The notes beneath the pieces were generated by a model that did not search any database, was not told where the DNA came from, and saw only the letters and a list, made by a program, of their open reading frames with translations. From Devosia sp. (lineage in GTDB: Bacteria > Pseudomonadota > Alphaproteobacteria > Rhizobiales > Devosiaceae), in NCBI RefSeq assembly GCF_025809055.1, contig NZ_CP075529.1:682001-746000 (forward strand): DNA of 64,000 nucleotides, written 5' to 3'. Below, piece after piece: positions 16,792-25,355 of the stretch (positions are counted from its first letter, which is position 1; the number at the start of each line of letters is the position of its first letter). The position numbers and the translations under genes are program-made.

Positions 16792-16860
16792 ATGTCATTG
16801 TTTCAGACGCATCGCACGCGTGGCCCCGTTTGCGCCCTGTGGCAGTCGCTGCAGGGCTGA
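16792..16860 (+). CDS. 22-residue upstream ORF, possible leader peptide of the ABC-F gene
   Basis: A 22-codon frame (starts MSLFQTHRTRG) follows the very strong ribosome-binding site AGGAGGG. It is followed by a 7-bp stem (GCTCGAT 16915-16921, ATCGAGC 16926-16932) and a second stem near 16950-16965, then the ABC-F start at 16984. The arrangement of short ORF, hairpins and ABC-F gene is what ribosome-mediated attenuation of antibiotic-resistance ABC-F genes looks like. Whether this one works that way is inference. Confidence 0.35.
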   Translation: MSLFQTHRTRGPVCALWQSLQG

Positions 16861-16983
16861 CCAGTCTCCGGTCCGGACGTCAACGCTTTCCGTTCCCTGG
16901 TTGCCCTAAACTGCGCTCGATGATGATCGAGCCGCGTCCTTGGCATTTGGCGCGCAGATGCGCCGCACCAGAGAGTAGCTTTC

Positions 16984-18495
16984 ATGGGCATGATTAGCCT
17001 CAAGCAAGCCGGCCACCGGGCCGGCGACCTCCTGTTTTCCAATCTTGATCTCGTCATCTCCGATGGCGATCGCGTCGGCCTGGTTGCGCCGAACGGCCGT
17101 GGCAAATCCACCTTGCTGCGGGCAATGGCCGGCACGGCCGAACTGTCGGAAGGGGAGGTGACGCGATCGCGCGGTCTCACCATCGGCTATGTTCCTCAGG
17201 ATATCCCAGAATCTGACCTGCCACAGACCTTGCATGCCTATGTGGCCAGCGCGCTCGATGCCGAAACGCGTGACGCCGAAGGCTGGCGTGTCGACATGGT
17301 GCTCGAGGAATTTTCGGTTCCCGAAGACTTGAGGCTACGTCCACTCTCGGAATTGAGCGGCGGCTGGCAGCGCATGGCTCTGTTGGCGCGGGCCTGGGTG
17401 AACCAGCCCGATGCCCTGCTGCTCGATGAGCCGACAAACCATCTCGACCTCGGGCGCATTCTGGCGCTCGAAAGCTGGCTCGACTATGCGGCCCGCGCCA
17501 TGCCCGTGGTCATCGCCAGCCACGACAGGGCGTTTCTCGACGCCACCACCAATCGTACGCTGTTCCTGCGGCCCTCCGAGCAGGTCTATCTGCCCTTGCC
17601 CTACAGCGCTGCCCGGGCAGAGTTGGACCAGGTCGATGCTGCCACCGAGGCGCAGCGCGAGCGCGACCTCAAATATGCGACACAATTGCGCAGGCAGGCC
17701 GCGAAGCTCACAAATGTCGGCATCAACTCCGGCAGCGACCTTCTGGTGGTCAAGTCCAAGCAGTTGCGGGACCGCGCCGGCAAGATCGAGGCGCAGGTAC
17801 AAGACAGTTTCAAGGAGCGTACCGGGCTCGTGAAGCTGGGCAATAGCGGCGCCGAAGCGCGCGTGATGATGGCATTCGAAAACGTCGTGATTGATACCCC
17901 GGACGGACGCAATCTGTTCACCATCGACAAACTGCACATCTTTCAGGGCGACCGTATTGTGCTTCTGGGGCGCAATGGCACCGGTAAATCCCAGTTCATG
18001 CGGGTGGTCACCGAGGCCCTGGCTGGCAGTTTGGCCCCGGGTCTCAAGGTCAGTCCGCAACTGGTCCCCGGCTATCTCGACCAGGCCCTGGCCTGGCTGC
18101 CGCTAAAACCCTCGCCGCTGGATTTCATCCTGTCCCGCTATGATGAAGGCGACCGCCGGTCCGTCGCCCTGTTGGCGGGCGCCGGATTTCCCCCGGAACG
18201 GCAGTCAAAGCCTATCGCGACCCTCTCGCTGGGGCAGCGCGCGAGGCTGGCTCTTCTGGCGCTCAGGCTGGAGAGGCCGAACTTCTATCTCCTCGACGAG
18301 CCGACCAATCACCTGGATATTCCGGGCCAGGAACAGTTGGAGGCCGACATTCGGGAGCAGGGGGCCACGTCGATCCTCGTTACGCACGACCGGGCATTTC
18401 TGCGTGCCATCGGCACGCGATTCCTGCTCATTGAGCGGCGGCGGCTGGTCGAGGTCGATGATGCCGAGGCATTCCTCGCATCAATGGCAGACTAG
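16984..18495 (+). CDS. ABC-F family ATPase
   Basis: A 503-residue soluble protein with two ATP-binding cassettes and no membrane segments, as in ABC-F translation factors that act on the ribosome. Cassette 1: Walker A APNGRGKST, signature LSGGW, Walker B LLLDEPTNHLD. Cassette 2: GRNGTGKSQ, signature LSLGQ, LLDEPTNHLD. The linker between them (about residues 215-290) is charged and probably helical. Which subfamily, and whether it protects ribosomes from antibiotics, cannot be told. Two in-frame ATGs (16984 and 16990) both lack a strong ribosome-binding site, consistent with translational control by the leader region. Confidence 0.88.
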   Translation: MGMISLKQAGHRAGDLLFSNLDLVISDGDRVGLVAPNGRGKSTLLRAMAGTAELSEGEVTRSRGLTIGYVPQDIPESDLPQTLHAYVASALDAETRDAEGWRVDMVLEEFSVPEDLRLRPLSELSGGWQRMALLARAWVNQPDALLLDEPTNHLDLGRILALESWLDYAARAMPVVIASHDRAFLDATTNRTLFLRPSEQVYLPLPYSAARAELDQVDAATEAQRERDLKYATQLRRQAAKLTNVGINSGSDLLVVKSKQLRDRAGKIEAQVQDSFKERTGLVKLGNSGAEARVMMAFENVVIDTPDGRNLFTIDKLHIFQGDRIVLLGRNGTGKSQFMRVVTEALAGSLAPGLKVSPQLVPGYLDQALAWLPLKPSPLDFILSRYDEGDRRSVALLAGAGFPPERQSKPIATLSLGQRARLALLALRLERPNFYLLDEPTNHLDIPGQEQLEADIREQGATSILVTHDRAFLRAIGTRFLLIERRRLVEVDDAEAFLASMAD

Positions 18496-18531
18496 ACTAC
18501 TTCACGATAGGACTGCAGCGATGGAGCCTTT

Positions 18532-18598
18532 CCCTTCTCCCCTGAGGGGAGAAGGGGACGATGAAGCCGATGGTTCAGTCTGAGCGTGAAACGCTTTA
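18532..18598 (-). repeat. Stop-codon-associated dispersed repeat, copy 1
   Basis: Read on the minus strand it runs TAAAGCG (ending at 18598), then CTGAACCATCG, then a hairpin of 11 bp (CCCTTCTCCCC 18532-18542 with GGGGAGAAGGG 18546-18556). It begins 2 nt after the stop codon of the diguanylate cyclase gene. The same order and orientation recur at 50160 and 54714. Confidence 0.75.
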
Positions 18599-18600
18599 GC

Positions 18601-19785
18601 TCAGGCGCGGTCTCGGTCCGGGCTTGATCCGTGGGCCGATAGCGGTGTTGCGACGATGCGGTTCTTGCCGTCCGCCTTTGCGCGGTACAGCGCCGCATCG
18701 GCCTGCTCCATCATGTCCGGGAGCCGCTCATAGTCGGCCGCCAGGTGGATGCCCATGCTCAATGTCAGCCGGTGCCCGGCCGGCAGTTCCGGCAGGCCGA
18801 GCCGCGCCAGCGCATCCTGGATGGCCATGGCCCGGTCGGCGAGGTCACGCTGCGTGGCGTGGCGGTAAAAAAGCGCGAACTCTTCGCCGCCGATGCGGCC
18901 GGCGCAATCGGCCCCGCCCAGATTGTCCATGACCTTGCCGACAATCGAGATAGCCCTGTCCCCGGCCTTGTGGCCAAACCGGTCGTTGATGGACTTGAAG
19001 TTATCGATATCGGCGAGGATCAGCGCCGGTTGCGTGCCGGGTGAAGAGGCCTCGAGCCAGGGCCTGACTGTGCCCTCGAAGCCGCGGCGGTTGCTCAGCC
19101 CGGTCAGAAGGTCCGTTCGCGCTTCCCGCTGCGCCGTGCCGATGATTTCCAGCGCGATTCCTGCCAGGAATGCCGTGGCGATGACGGCGATCAGGATGGG
19201 TGAAAGCCCGCGGACACTGGCCCAGTAGTCCGACGCCAGCAGGCTCCCGTCTTCGTTGACATCCAGCAGCCCAACGACCATCAGCGCCGGGCGGCCGATG
19301 GCGACCAGTACGCCGATGAGGACGCAGGCCACCAGAATGCGCTCCATCGCCCGTTCGGGCCTGGCAGCGGTAGCCTTTGCCAATGTCACCAATGCCAGCG
19401 AGCCCACAACGCATCCGGAAATCACCACGCGCGCCTGCACGTCGGCGTCGATGAACAAGAACCACAGGAATGGCGGAACACCGGCCAGAATCACGCCGAG
19501 GAACAGCCGCCATGGCACGACCACGTTCATCCGCATCAGTATTGCGGCACAAATGGCGGCCACGGCCGGAAAGAACAGCCCATTGCTGATCAGCCGCCCG
19601 GCCGCATCGAACCGGGGGGTGACGAACTCCTGGCACAAAAAAGCCAGCCCCAGCAGCGTGAACGCCGCGATGACCGGCCACAGATAGGCACGCCGGTGCC
19701 ACTTCATGCCGATCAGCGCGAACAGGCACGCAAATCCGAACAGCATGATCGGGTTCAGCAATGACAGCAGGGACTTGCCCAGCAT
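18601..19785 (-). CDS. Membrane-bound diguanylate cyclase (GGDEF)
   Basis: Makes cyclic di-GMP from GTP. The 394-residue protein has about six to seven hydrophobic segments over residues 1-220 followed by a GGDEF domain with an intact RIGGEEF active site and the DIDNFKSINDRFGH substrate helix. The inhibitory I-site RxxD expected just upstream reads GGAD, so feedback inhibition by c-di-GMP is probably lost. No phosphodiesterase EAL domain is present. Two PilZ proteins, potential c-di-GMP receptors, are encoded about 5 kb away. Confidence 0.92.
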   Translation of the reverse strand: MLGKSLLSLLNPIMLFGFACLFALIGMKWHRRAYLWPVIAAFTLLGLAFLCQEFVTPRFDAAGRLISNGLFFPAVAAICAAILMRMNVVVPWRLFLGVILAGVPPFLWFLFIDADVQARVVISGCVVGSLALVTLAKATAARPERAMERILVACVLIGVLVAIGRPALMVVGLLDVNEDGSLLASDYWASVRGLSPILIAVIATAFLAGIALEIIGTAQREARTDLLTGLSNRRGFEGTVRPWLEASSPGTQPALILADIDNFKSINDRFGHKAGDRAISIVGKVMDNLGGADCAGRIGGEEFALFYRHATQRDLADRAMAIQDALARLGLPELPAGHRLTLSMGIHLAADYERLPDMMEQADAALYRAKADGKNRIVATPLSAHGSSPDRDRA

Positions 19786-19872
19786 TCTCTACCTGCGGGG
19801 GCGATTGCGACTGCTTGAATCAAGCAAGCAGCATACCGGAGTAAGATAATGAAATTTCGTCGCTTTTGCCAT

Positions 19873-19901
19873 AAAAAAGGGGGCCGCCAGTGGCGACCCC
19901 C
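19873..19901 (-). terminator. Intrinsic terminator of tig
   Basis: On the minus strand a GC-rich stem (GGGGGTCGC with GCGGCCCCC, one G-T pair) is followed directly by six T residues, about 25 nt after the tig stop. Confidence 0.85.
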
Positions 19902-19925
19902 GTCATATCGGCGTGATCAGGCAGA

Positions 19926-21305
19926 TCAGTGGTGGTGCTCTTCGGGCACTTCGTTTTCGTCGGCCTGAATGAGCTCGGCGAGTTCAGCGCGGGTCATCGT
20001 CTTTTCGGTGACGTCGCCCAGGCCGACAATGTGATCGACGACCTTGTTCTCGAAGATCGGCGCGCGCAGGCTGGCAAGAGCCTGCGGGTTCTTGCGATAG
20101 TAGTCGTAAACCTGCTGTTCCTGGCCGGGGAAGCGGCGCACTTCGGCGATAAGAGCCTGCTGGTGCTCTTCGTCACTCACCTGCACGTCGTTCTTGTTGC
20201 CGACTTCGGCGACGACAAGGCCCAGGCGAACGCGGCGTTCCGCGATGCGCTGATACTGGTCCTTGGCCTCGTCTTCGGTCGTGCCTTCGTCTTCGAAGGA
20301 GCGGCCATGGCTCTGCACTTCGTGCTGGACGCGCTGCCAGATGGTGTTGAACTCGGCTTCGACCAGCTGGGCCGGAACGTCGAACTTGTGGCCGTCGTCA
20401 AGCGCGTCGAGAATCTGGCGTTTCATGTGCTGGCGGCTCATAGAATCCAGCGCCGATTCCATCTGGGTCTTCACGGCACCACGAAGGGCCCCGACATTCT
20501 CGAGACCGAGGCGCTTGGCGAAATCGTCATCCAGATCGCCGGCATTCGGGCCGTCGGCATGCAGGATGGTGACCTCGAAGGTGGCCTTTTTGCCGGCCAG
20601 TTCTTCGTTCTGGTAGTCCTTGGGGAAGGTGACCTTGATTTCCTTGGTCTCGCCCTTCTTCATGCCCACGAGCTGCTCTTCGAAGCCCGGGATGAACTCG
20701 CCAGAACCAACCGTCAGGTGCGCGTGGTCGGCCGAACCGCCCTCGAATTCCTTGCCGCCGATCTTGCCGACAAAGCTCAGGCCAAGGCGGTCGCCATCTT
20801 CGACAACGGCGTCCTCGCCCTTGTCCGTATAGCCGCGGTTCTGGTTGAACACGCGCTTGACCTCGGCTTCGACTTCCTCGTCGGTGACGGCCACGACCGG
20901 CTTGGTCAGCTTGACGCCCTTGATGTCCATCAGGGTGACGGCAGGCAGCACTTCATATTCGACTTCGAAGGCCAGGTCGGACTTGCCGTCCAGCACGTCG
21001 TTGATGACGGTCTGGTCCTGCGGCAGGTCAACCTTGGGCTGGGTAGCGGCGCGCTCTTCGCGCTTGTCCAGCGTTTCCGAAACGGTTGAATTGATGGCGT
21101 CGGTCATCACTTCCGACATGGCCGAACGGCCATAGACCTTCTTGAGATGCGCGGTCGGCACCTTGCCCGGACGGAAGCCCTTGATATTGGCCTGGCCCTT
21201 GAGCTCTTCCAGCTTGGCATCCAGACGCGTCGTCAGATCGGCTGCCGGAATGGTGACGCTCAGCTTGCGCTTGAGGCCTTCGTTGAGGGTTTCTGTTACC
21301 TGCAT
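19926..21305 (-). CDS. tig: Trigger factor (ribosome-associated chaperone and prolyl isomerase)
   Basis: Binds the ribosome exit tunnel and folds nascent chains. The 459-residue protein shows the N-terminal ribosome-docking loop GFRPGKVP (residues about 43-50), a central FKBP-type isomerase domain (around residues 160-250) and the long helical C-terminal domain, ending in EEHHH. Length is normal. The gene is preceded on the same strand by tRNA-Leu and has its own terminator. clpP/clpX are not adjacent. Confidence 0.96.
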   Translation of the reverse strand: MQVTETLNEGLKRKLSVTIPAADLTTRLDAKLEELKGQANIKGFRPGKVPTAHLKKVYGRSAMSEVMTDAINSTVSETLDKREERAATQPKVDLPQDQTVINDVLDGKSDLAFEVEYEVLPAVTLMDIKGVKLTKPVVAVTDEEVEAEVKRVFNQNRGYTDKGEDAVVEDGDRLGLSFVGKIGGKEFEGGSADHAHLTVGSGEFIPGFEEQLVGMKKGETKEIKVTFPKDYQNEELAGKKATFEVTILHADGPNAGDLDDDFAKRLGLENVGALRGAVKTQMESALDSMSRQHMKRQILDALDDGHKFDVPAQLVEAEFNTIWQRVQHEVQSHGRSFEDEGTTEDEAKDQYQRIAERRVRLGLVVAEVGNKNDVQVSDEEHQQALIAEVRRFPGQEQQVYDYYRKNPQALASLRAPIFENKVVDHIVGLGDVTEKTMTRAELAELIQADENEVPEEHHH

Positions 21306-21351
21306 GGGGATTTATTCCCGTAATGATTGATCGTGTTAGGCCGGGGCCAGA

Positions 21352-21436
21352 TGGTGCGGGTGAGAGGACTCGAACCTCCACGCCTTGCGGCGCTGGAACC
21401 TAAATCCAGTGCGTCTACCAGTTCCGCCACACCCGC
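21352..21436 (-). tRNA. tRNA-Leu (anticodon UAG)
   Basis: An 85-nt class II tRNA on the minus strand. The acceptor stem GCGGGTG pairs with CACCCGC, the anticodon stem CTGGA/TCCAG encloses loop TTTAGGT (anticodon TAG), a long variable arm follows, and the T-arm GGTTCGAGTCC is standard. CCA is encoded. It lies 46 nt upstream of tig on the same strand. Confidence 0.97.
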
Positions 21437-21760
21437 AAGGGTCCCCGAAGGCCGGGTTGGCGATGCATCTATATGAAGTGTTCAGCGCAGTCAAAGCATA
21501 GAGTGGTCATTCTGCCGCTTTGTCGCGCCTGCCGGCGGTGATCGATGCCCGCCCGGTTTTTCACGCGCAGTCCGCAGAACACTTTTGATGCAATTTTGAT
21601 CACGATCGCCGCGCCCATGCCGCCAGCGCTTGCCATACTGCACAAATATGTGCCGAAATGCCCATAATATGTGCAGAAGGGGCGGGGTTGGTCCACCGCA
21701 ATTGCCCCAGGCGGCAATTATCCATTTGATTTGCATGGATTATTTCCGCCGTTTGGGCTT

Positions 21761-21776
21761 TGGCACAGGCCATGCA
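21761..21776 (+). promoter_or_regulatory. Sigma-54-type promoter of glnB-glnA
   Basis: TGGCACAGGCCATGCA has the invariant GG and GC dinucleotides 10 nt apart and matches the -24/-12 consensus apart from one base. It lies about 45 nt upstream of the glnB start. Upstream, TGCACAAATATGTGC (21639-21653) resembles an NtrC enhancer with a spacer one base shorter than the enterobacterial consensus. The 385-bp gap between tRNA-Leu and glnB otherwise shows no gene. Confidence 0.75.
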
Positions 21777-21821
21777 TACACTTTGCACGGTAACTGCCGA
21801 AAACGGCCAGCGGAGGCGCAA

Positions 21822-22160
21822 GTGAAAAAGATCGAGGCTATCGTAAAGCCGTTCAAGCTCGACGAAGTCAAAGAAGCACTGCAGGAAGTTGGCCTGCAGG
21901 GCATCACCGTAACCGAAGCCAAGGGTTTCGGCCGCCAGAAGGGCCATACCGAGCTCTATCGCGGCGCAGAATATGTGGTGGATTTCCTGCCAAAGGTAAA
22001 AGTCGAGGTGGTATGTCCCGACGAACTCGCGGAAAAGGCCATCGACGCCATCCGCACAGCGGCCCAGACCGGGCGCATCGGCGATGGCAAGATCTTCGTT
22101 TACTCGATTGAGCAGGCCATCCGTATCCGTACCGGCGAATTCGGCGACGACGCTCTCTAG
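21822..22160 (+). CDS. glnB: Nitrogen regulatory protein P-II
   Basis: Trimeric signal protein that senses 2-oxoglutarate and energy charge and controls glutamine synthetase and NtrB/NtrC. The 112-residue product has family-standard length, the T-loop with the uridylylation site Tyr51 (HTELYRGAEY) and the C-terminal GKIFV/RTGEFGDDAL segments. The start is GTG at 21822 with GGAGG 5 nt upstream; the frame is open earlier but lacks homology. It is followed 72 nt later by glnA, the usual alphaproteobacterial order. Confidence 0.97.
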   Translation: MKKIEAIVKPFKLDEVKEALQEVGLQGITVTEAKGFGRQKGHTELYRGAEYVVDFLPKVKVEVVCPDELAEKAIDAIRTAAQTGRIGDGKIFVYSIEQAIRIRTGEFGDDAL

Positions 22161-22232
22161 GGAGCAAGCGCTCCCGGGCCGTCCAGCCATACATCCGTAA
22201 CAAGCATTCCGATTTAGACAGGGGAAGACCTA

Positions 22233-23642
22233 ATGACGACCGGAGCTGACATTATCCAGCGCATGAAGGACGAGAACATCAAGTATCTCGACGTGCGCTT
22301 TACCGACCTGCGCGGCAAGCTGCAGCACGTCACGATGGACGCCTCCGTCGTCGACGCCGACATGTTTGAAGATGGCGTGATGTTCGACGGTTCCTCGATT
22401 GCCGGCTGGAAGGCCATCAACGAGTCCGACATGGTGCTGATGCCCGATCCGAACTCGGCCTATATCGACCCGTTCTTCGCCGCCTCGACCCTCGCCATCA
22501 ACTGCGACATTCTCGAGCCGGCCACCTACCAGCCCTACAATCGCGACCCCCGCGGCATCGCCAAGAAGGCCGAAGCGCTGGTGAAGTCCTCCGGTATCGG
22601 CGATTCCGTCGTGTTCGGCCCCGAGCCCGAATTCTTCATCTTCGACGACGTCCGCTACTCCACCACGACCTACGACGTCGGCTTCAAGCTCGATCACTCG
22701 GAACTGCCGACCAACAACAATGCCGAATATGAGGGCGGTAACAACGGCCACCATATCGGCCTCAAGAAGGGCTACTTCCCGGTTCCGCCGCTGGACAGCG
22801 CCCAGGACATGCGCGGTGAAATGCTCGAAGCCATGGGCTCGATGGGCGTCATCATCGAAAAGCACCACCACGAAGTCGCCTCGGCCCAGCATGAGCTTGG
22901 CATGAAGTTCAAGCCGATGATCCAGTCGGCCGACGACGTGCTGATCTACAAGTATGCTGTCCAGCAGGTTGCCAACGCCTATGGCAAGACCGCAACCTTC
23001 ATGCCGAAGCCGGTCTATGGCGACAACGGTTCGGGCATGCACTGCCACCAGTCGATCTGGAAGGACGGCAAGCCCCTGTTCGCCGGCGACCAGTATGCCG
23101 GCCTGTCGATGGAGTGCCTCTACTACATCGGCGGCGTCATCAAGCACGCCAAGGCTATCAACGCCTTCACCAATCCGACCACCAACTCCTACAAGCGTCT
23201 GGTGCCGGGCTTTGAAGCGCCGGTGCTGCTGGCCTACTCGGCCCGCAACCGCTCGGCCTCCTGCCGTATTCCCTTCGGCCAGTCGCCTAAGGCAAAGCGC
23301 GTCGAAGTCCGTTTCCCCGATCCGCTGGCCAACCCGTACCTGGCCTTCACGGCTCTGCTCATGGCCGGCCTCGACGGCATCAAGAACAAGATCCACCCGG
23401 GCGATCCGATGGACAAGGATCTGTACGAGCTGCCCAAGGAAGAGCTGAAGGAAATCCCGACCGTTTCCGGCTCGCTCCGCGAAGCTCTGGAAAGCCTGTC
23501 GGCCGACCGCGACTTCCTCAAGGAAGGTGGCGTGATGGACGACGACTTCATCGACAGCTACATCGACCTCAAGATGCAGGAAGTGGTCAAGTTCGAGCAC
23601 ACCCCGCACCCGGTCGAGTACGAAATGTACTACTCCGCCTGA
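22233..23642 (+). CDS. glnA: Glutamine synthetase type I
   Basis: Makes glutamine from glutamate and ammonia as a dodecamer. The 469-residue GSI-beta protein has VMFDGSSIAGW, the metal/ATP site EPEFFIFD, NGSGMHCHQS, the Asp-flap/ATP-binding NRSASCRIP, and the adenylylation Tyr398 in DKDLYELP, so it should be regulated by GlnE. It is co-transcribed with glnB from the sigma-54-type promoter and ends at a strong terminator. Confidence 0.98.
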   Translation: MTTGADIIQRMKDENIKYLDVRFTDLRGKLQHVTMDASVVDADMFEDGVMFDGSSIAGWKAINESDMVLMPDPNSAYIDPFFAASTLAINCDILEPATYQPYNRDPRGIAKKAEALVKSSGIGDSVVFGPEPEFFIFDDVRYSTTTYDVGFKLDHSELPTNNNAEYEGGNNGHHIGLKKGYFPVPPLDSAQDMRGEMLEAMGSMGVIIEKHHHEVASAQHELGMKFKPMIQSADDVLIYKYAVQQVANAYGKTATFMPKPVYGDNGSGMHCHQSIWKDGKPLFAGDQYAGLSMECLYYIGGVIKHAKAINAFTNPTTNSYKRLVPGFEAPVLLAYSARNRSASCRIPFGQSPKAKRVEVRFPDPLANPYLAFTALLMAGLDGIKNKIHPGDPMDKDLYELPKEELKEIPTVSGSLREALESLSADRDFLKEGGVMDDDFIDSYIDLKMQEVVKFEHTPHPVEYEMYYSA

Positions 23643-23662
23643 TCGGCGACCGTGCATTGAAG

Positions 23663-23689
23663 AAAAGGGGCCCGCAGGGGCCCCTTTTT
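23663..23689 (+). terminator. Intrinsic terminator of glnBA
   Basis: An 11-bp stem (AAAAGGGGCCC 23663-23673 with GGGCCCCTTTT 23678-23688, loop GCAG) with five T residues, 20 nt after the glnA stop. Because the arm carries A and T runs at both ends it may also terminate the converging PilZ transcript. Confidence 0.92.
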
Positions 23690-23711
23690 GTATGGTTGGG
23701 TATCGGCTGGC

Positions 23712-24416
23712 TCAACCATCGCCGCCATAGGCTTCGTGAAGCAGGGCGTCTGGGTCAGGCGCACGCGCGGCGCGGCGCATTTCGAGCCATTCCTCGGGCG
23801 CTTCGAGCAGGGACTCGATCTCGTCCGGATCCTGCCGCTCGAAGAACCGCACCGCAAACCCGACATCGAACAGCCGCACCACCTCGGATGTGATCTGGCC
23901 AACCGTGACGATTTCACCCACGGCCGGCTGGAAGGCCGCCGACACCGCGGCGCCGGAGACCGAATAGTCGACCACGAGGCAAGGCTGCGCCCAGCCATCT
24001 GGCCGGGCAATGACGGAACGGGGGTTTCCCGGCATGAAGCGATGATCCTGTCTGCGCTCCCGAACGCCGGGCCAGATGCGGTCCCGGAAACCGTCAATGG
24101 CGGCAGCCAGACCGCTTTCGCCATCGTCTTCGTGCTCGAGCGTCACCGCAAAACCATCCTCGAGCAGGCGCTCCACGGTGCCGCGCAAGGTGCCGAAGGG
24201 GCCAAAGGTCAGGGTGACAGCTTCCGTCTCCCCCGGAATGACCGGAGCGGTGACGGTCAGCCGATCCGGACTGATCGACCTCAGGCGGCAAGCGAAGAGA
24301 TTGAGACCGGGATGCATGGCCTGGTCACCGATGACATAGCGGCCCGCGACCGTACTGATGCCTTCCAGGCTGGCGCTGATGCGTTGTGCTGCTTCGACCA
24401 AGAACGGTCTCCTCAT
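23712..24416 (-). CDS. PilZ-domain protein (c-di-GMP receptor candidate)
   Basis: A 234-residue cytoplasmic protein with a C-terminal PilZ domain: the c-di-GMP-binding RxxxR (RQDHR, residues about 120-130) and DxSxxG (DYSVSG) motifs are both present. The N-terminal half (residues 15-105) is a second, diverged PilZ-like barrel without the motif. It is a paralogue of the next gene upstream on the same strand, with matching layout. The target process is not evident; no flagellar or cellulose genes are nearby. Confidence 0.8.
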   Translation of the reverse strand: MRRPFLVEAAQRISASLEGISTVAGRYVIGDQAMHPGLNLFACRLRSISPDRLTVTAPVIPGETEAVTLTFGPFGTLRGTVERLLEDGFAVTLEHEDDGESGLAAAIDGFRDRIWPGVRERRQDHRFMPGNPRSVIARPDGWAQPCLVVDYSVSGAAVSAAFQPAVGEIVTVGQITSEVVRLFDVGFAVRFFERQDPDEIESLLEAPEEWLEMRRAARAPDPDALLHEAYGGDG

Positions 24417-24511
24417 CTCCGAACGCCACCAGACTGTCGCAGACGCGTCAAGGATCGGTTACGCATCGTCTGGCGCTTTTGACCGACCCCGTTAAGGCTC
24501 CACTAACGAGA

Positions 24512-25162
24512 CTACTCCGCAACAGGGGGCAGCAATATGGTCTCGAGCCCCTCCGGGGCCTGCAGCTGGATGAACTGAAGGGCAAAGCCGACGTCCAGAT
24601 AGCGCACCACGCGGCCCACGACGCGCCCGACAGCCATGGGCGTCCCCACTTCGGGCGAGATTGGCGCCGATACGGCGACCCCGGATTGGGACACGTCGAT
24701 CACGAAGCAGGGGATGCGGGTGCCGTCTCCGAGCGTGATGGTGCTGCGCGGCTCGCGCGGCAGGATGCGCCGGTGCTCGCGCTTGTCGGGGACCTGGGCG
24801 TGAACATGCTTTTTCTGCCACTCGATCTTGGCGCCGAGTTTGTCGCGTTCAGCCTCGTTCAGCTGCAGATCCAGGACAAAGCCGGAGGGCAGCCGCCGCG
24901 TAATGCGCCCGCGCAGGATACCGAATTCGTCGAAATGGGTGGCGACCAGCTCGCCTTCCTTGCCGACGACCGGGCCGACAGCCACCAGCAATCGAGTGGA
25001 AATCGAACAGAGGCGACAGGCATAGACCGGAACTTTTTCTTCCGCGTTGTTCCGGCTTTCTGGAAGGGCATAGCGCCCCGCAATGGCGCCAATAAAGCGC
25101 ACGTCATGCCATCGATAGGCCGAGCCATGAGCGAGCTCATCGCTCTCGGCAATCAGTGCCAT
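24512..25162 (-). CDS. PilZ-domain protein, tandem paralogue
   Basis: A 216-residue protein with the same two-part layout as its neighbour: N-terminal degenerate barrel, then a PilZ domain with RxxxR (REHRR) and DxSxxG (DVSQSG). The ATG at 25162 is chosen, with a G-rich ribosome-binding site (GGAGGGGGG) close before it; a TTG 24 nt upstream is a weaker alternative. The 95-bp gap to the downstream paralogue suggests an operon formed by duplication. The pair is convergent with glnA and divergent from the NAD(P)HX repair gene. Confidence 0.8.
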   Translation of the reverse strand: MALIAESDELAHGSAYRWHDVRFIGAIAGRYALPESRNNAEEKVPVYACRLCSISTRLLVAVGPVVGKEGELVATHFDEFGILRGRITRRLPSGFVLDLQLNEAERDKLGAKIEWQKKHVHAQVPDKREHRRILPREPRSTITLGDGTRIPCFVIDVSQSGVAVSAPISPEVGTPMAVGRVVGRVVRYLDVGFALQFIQLQAPEGLETILLPPVAE

Positions 25163-25355
25163 GGCCCCCCTCCGAGCGCTTTGCAACCAGTTCTAGGCTA
25201 CGGCGGAACCCTTAATTAGTTTTCCAGATATTGTGATAAATCCGTATCCTTTCGTTCTTCCTCCATCATCCGGCCTTGTATGGCAAACAACGTTTGTGGC
25301 CATGATTGATGCGGTTCTGCCGCCTGGCCAGATCAAGCACCTCCAGAGGACCCGA

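Noticed and set aside
16537..16860. Treating 16556-16860 or the surrounding open frame as one 107-residue protein.
   Set aside because: The 56-residue frame and the frame ending at 16860 are in different phases; the longer frame has no ribosome-binding site at its start and no family resemblance.
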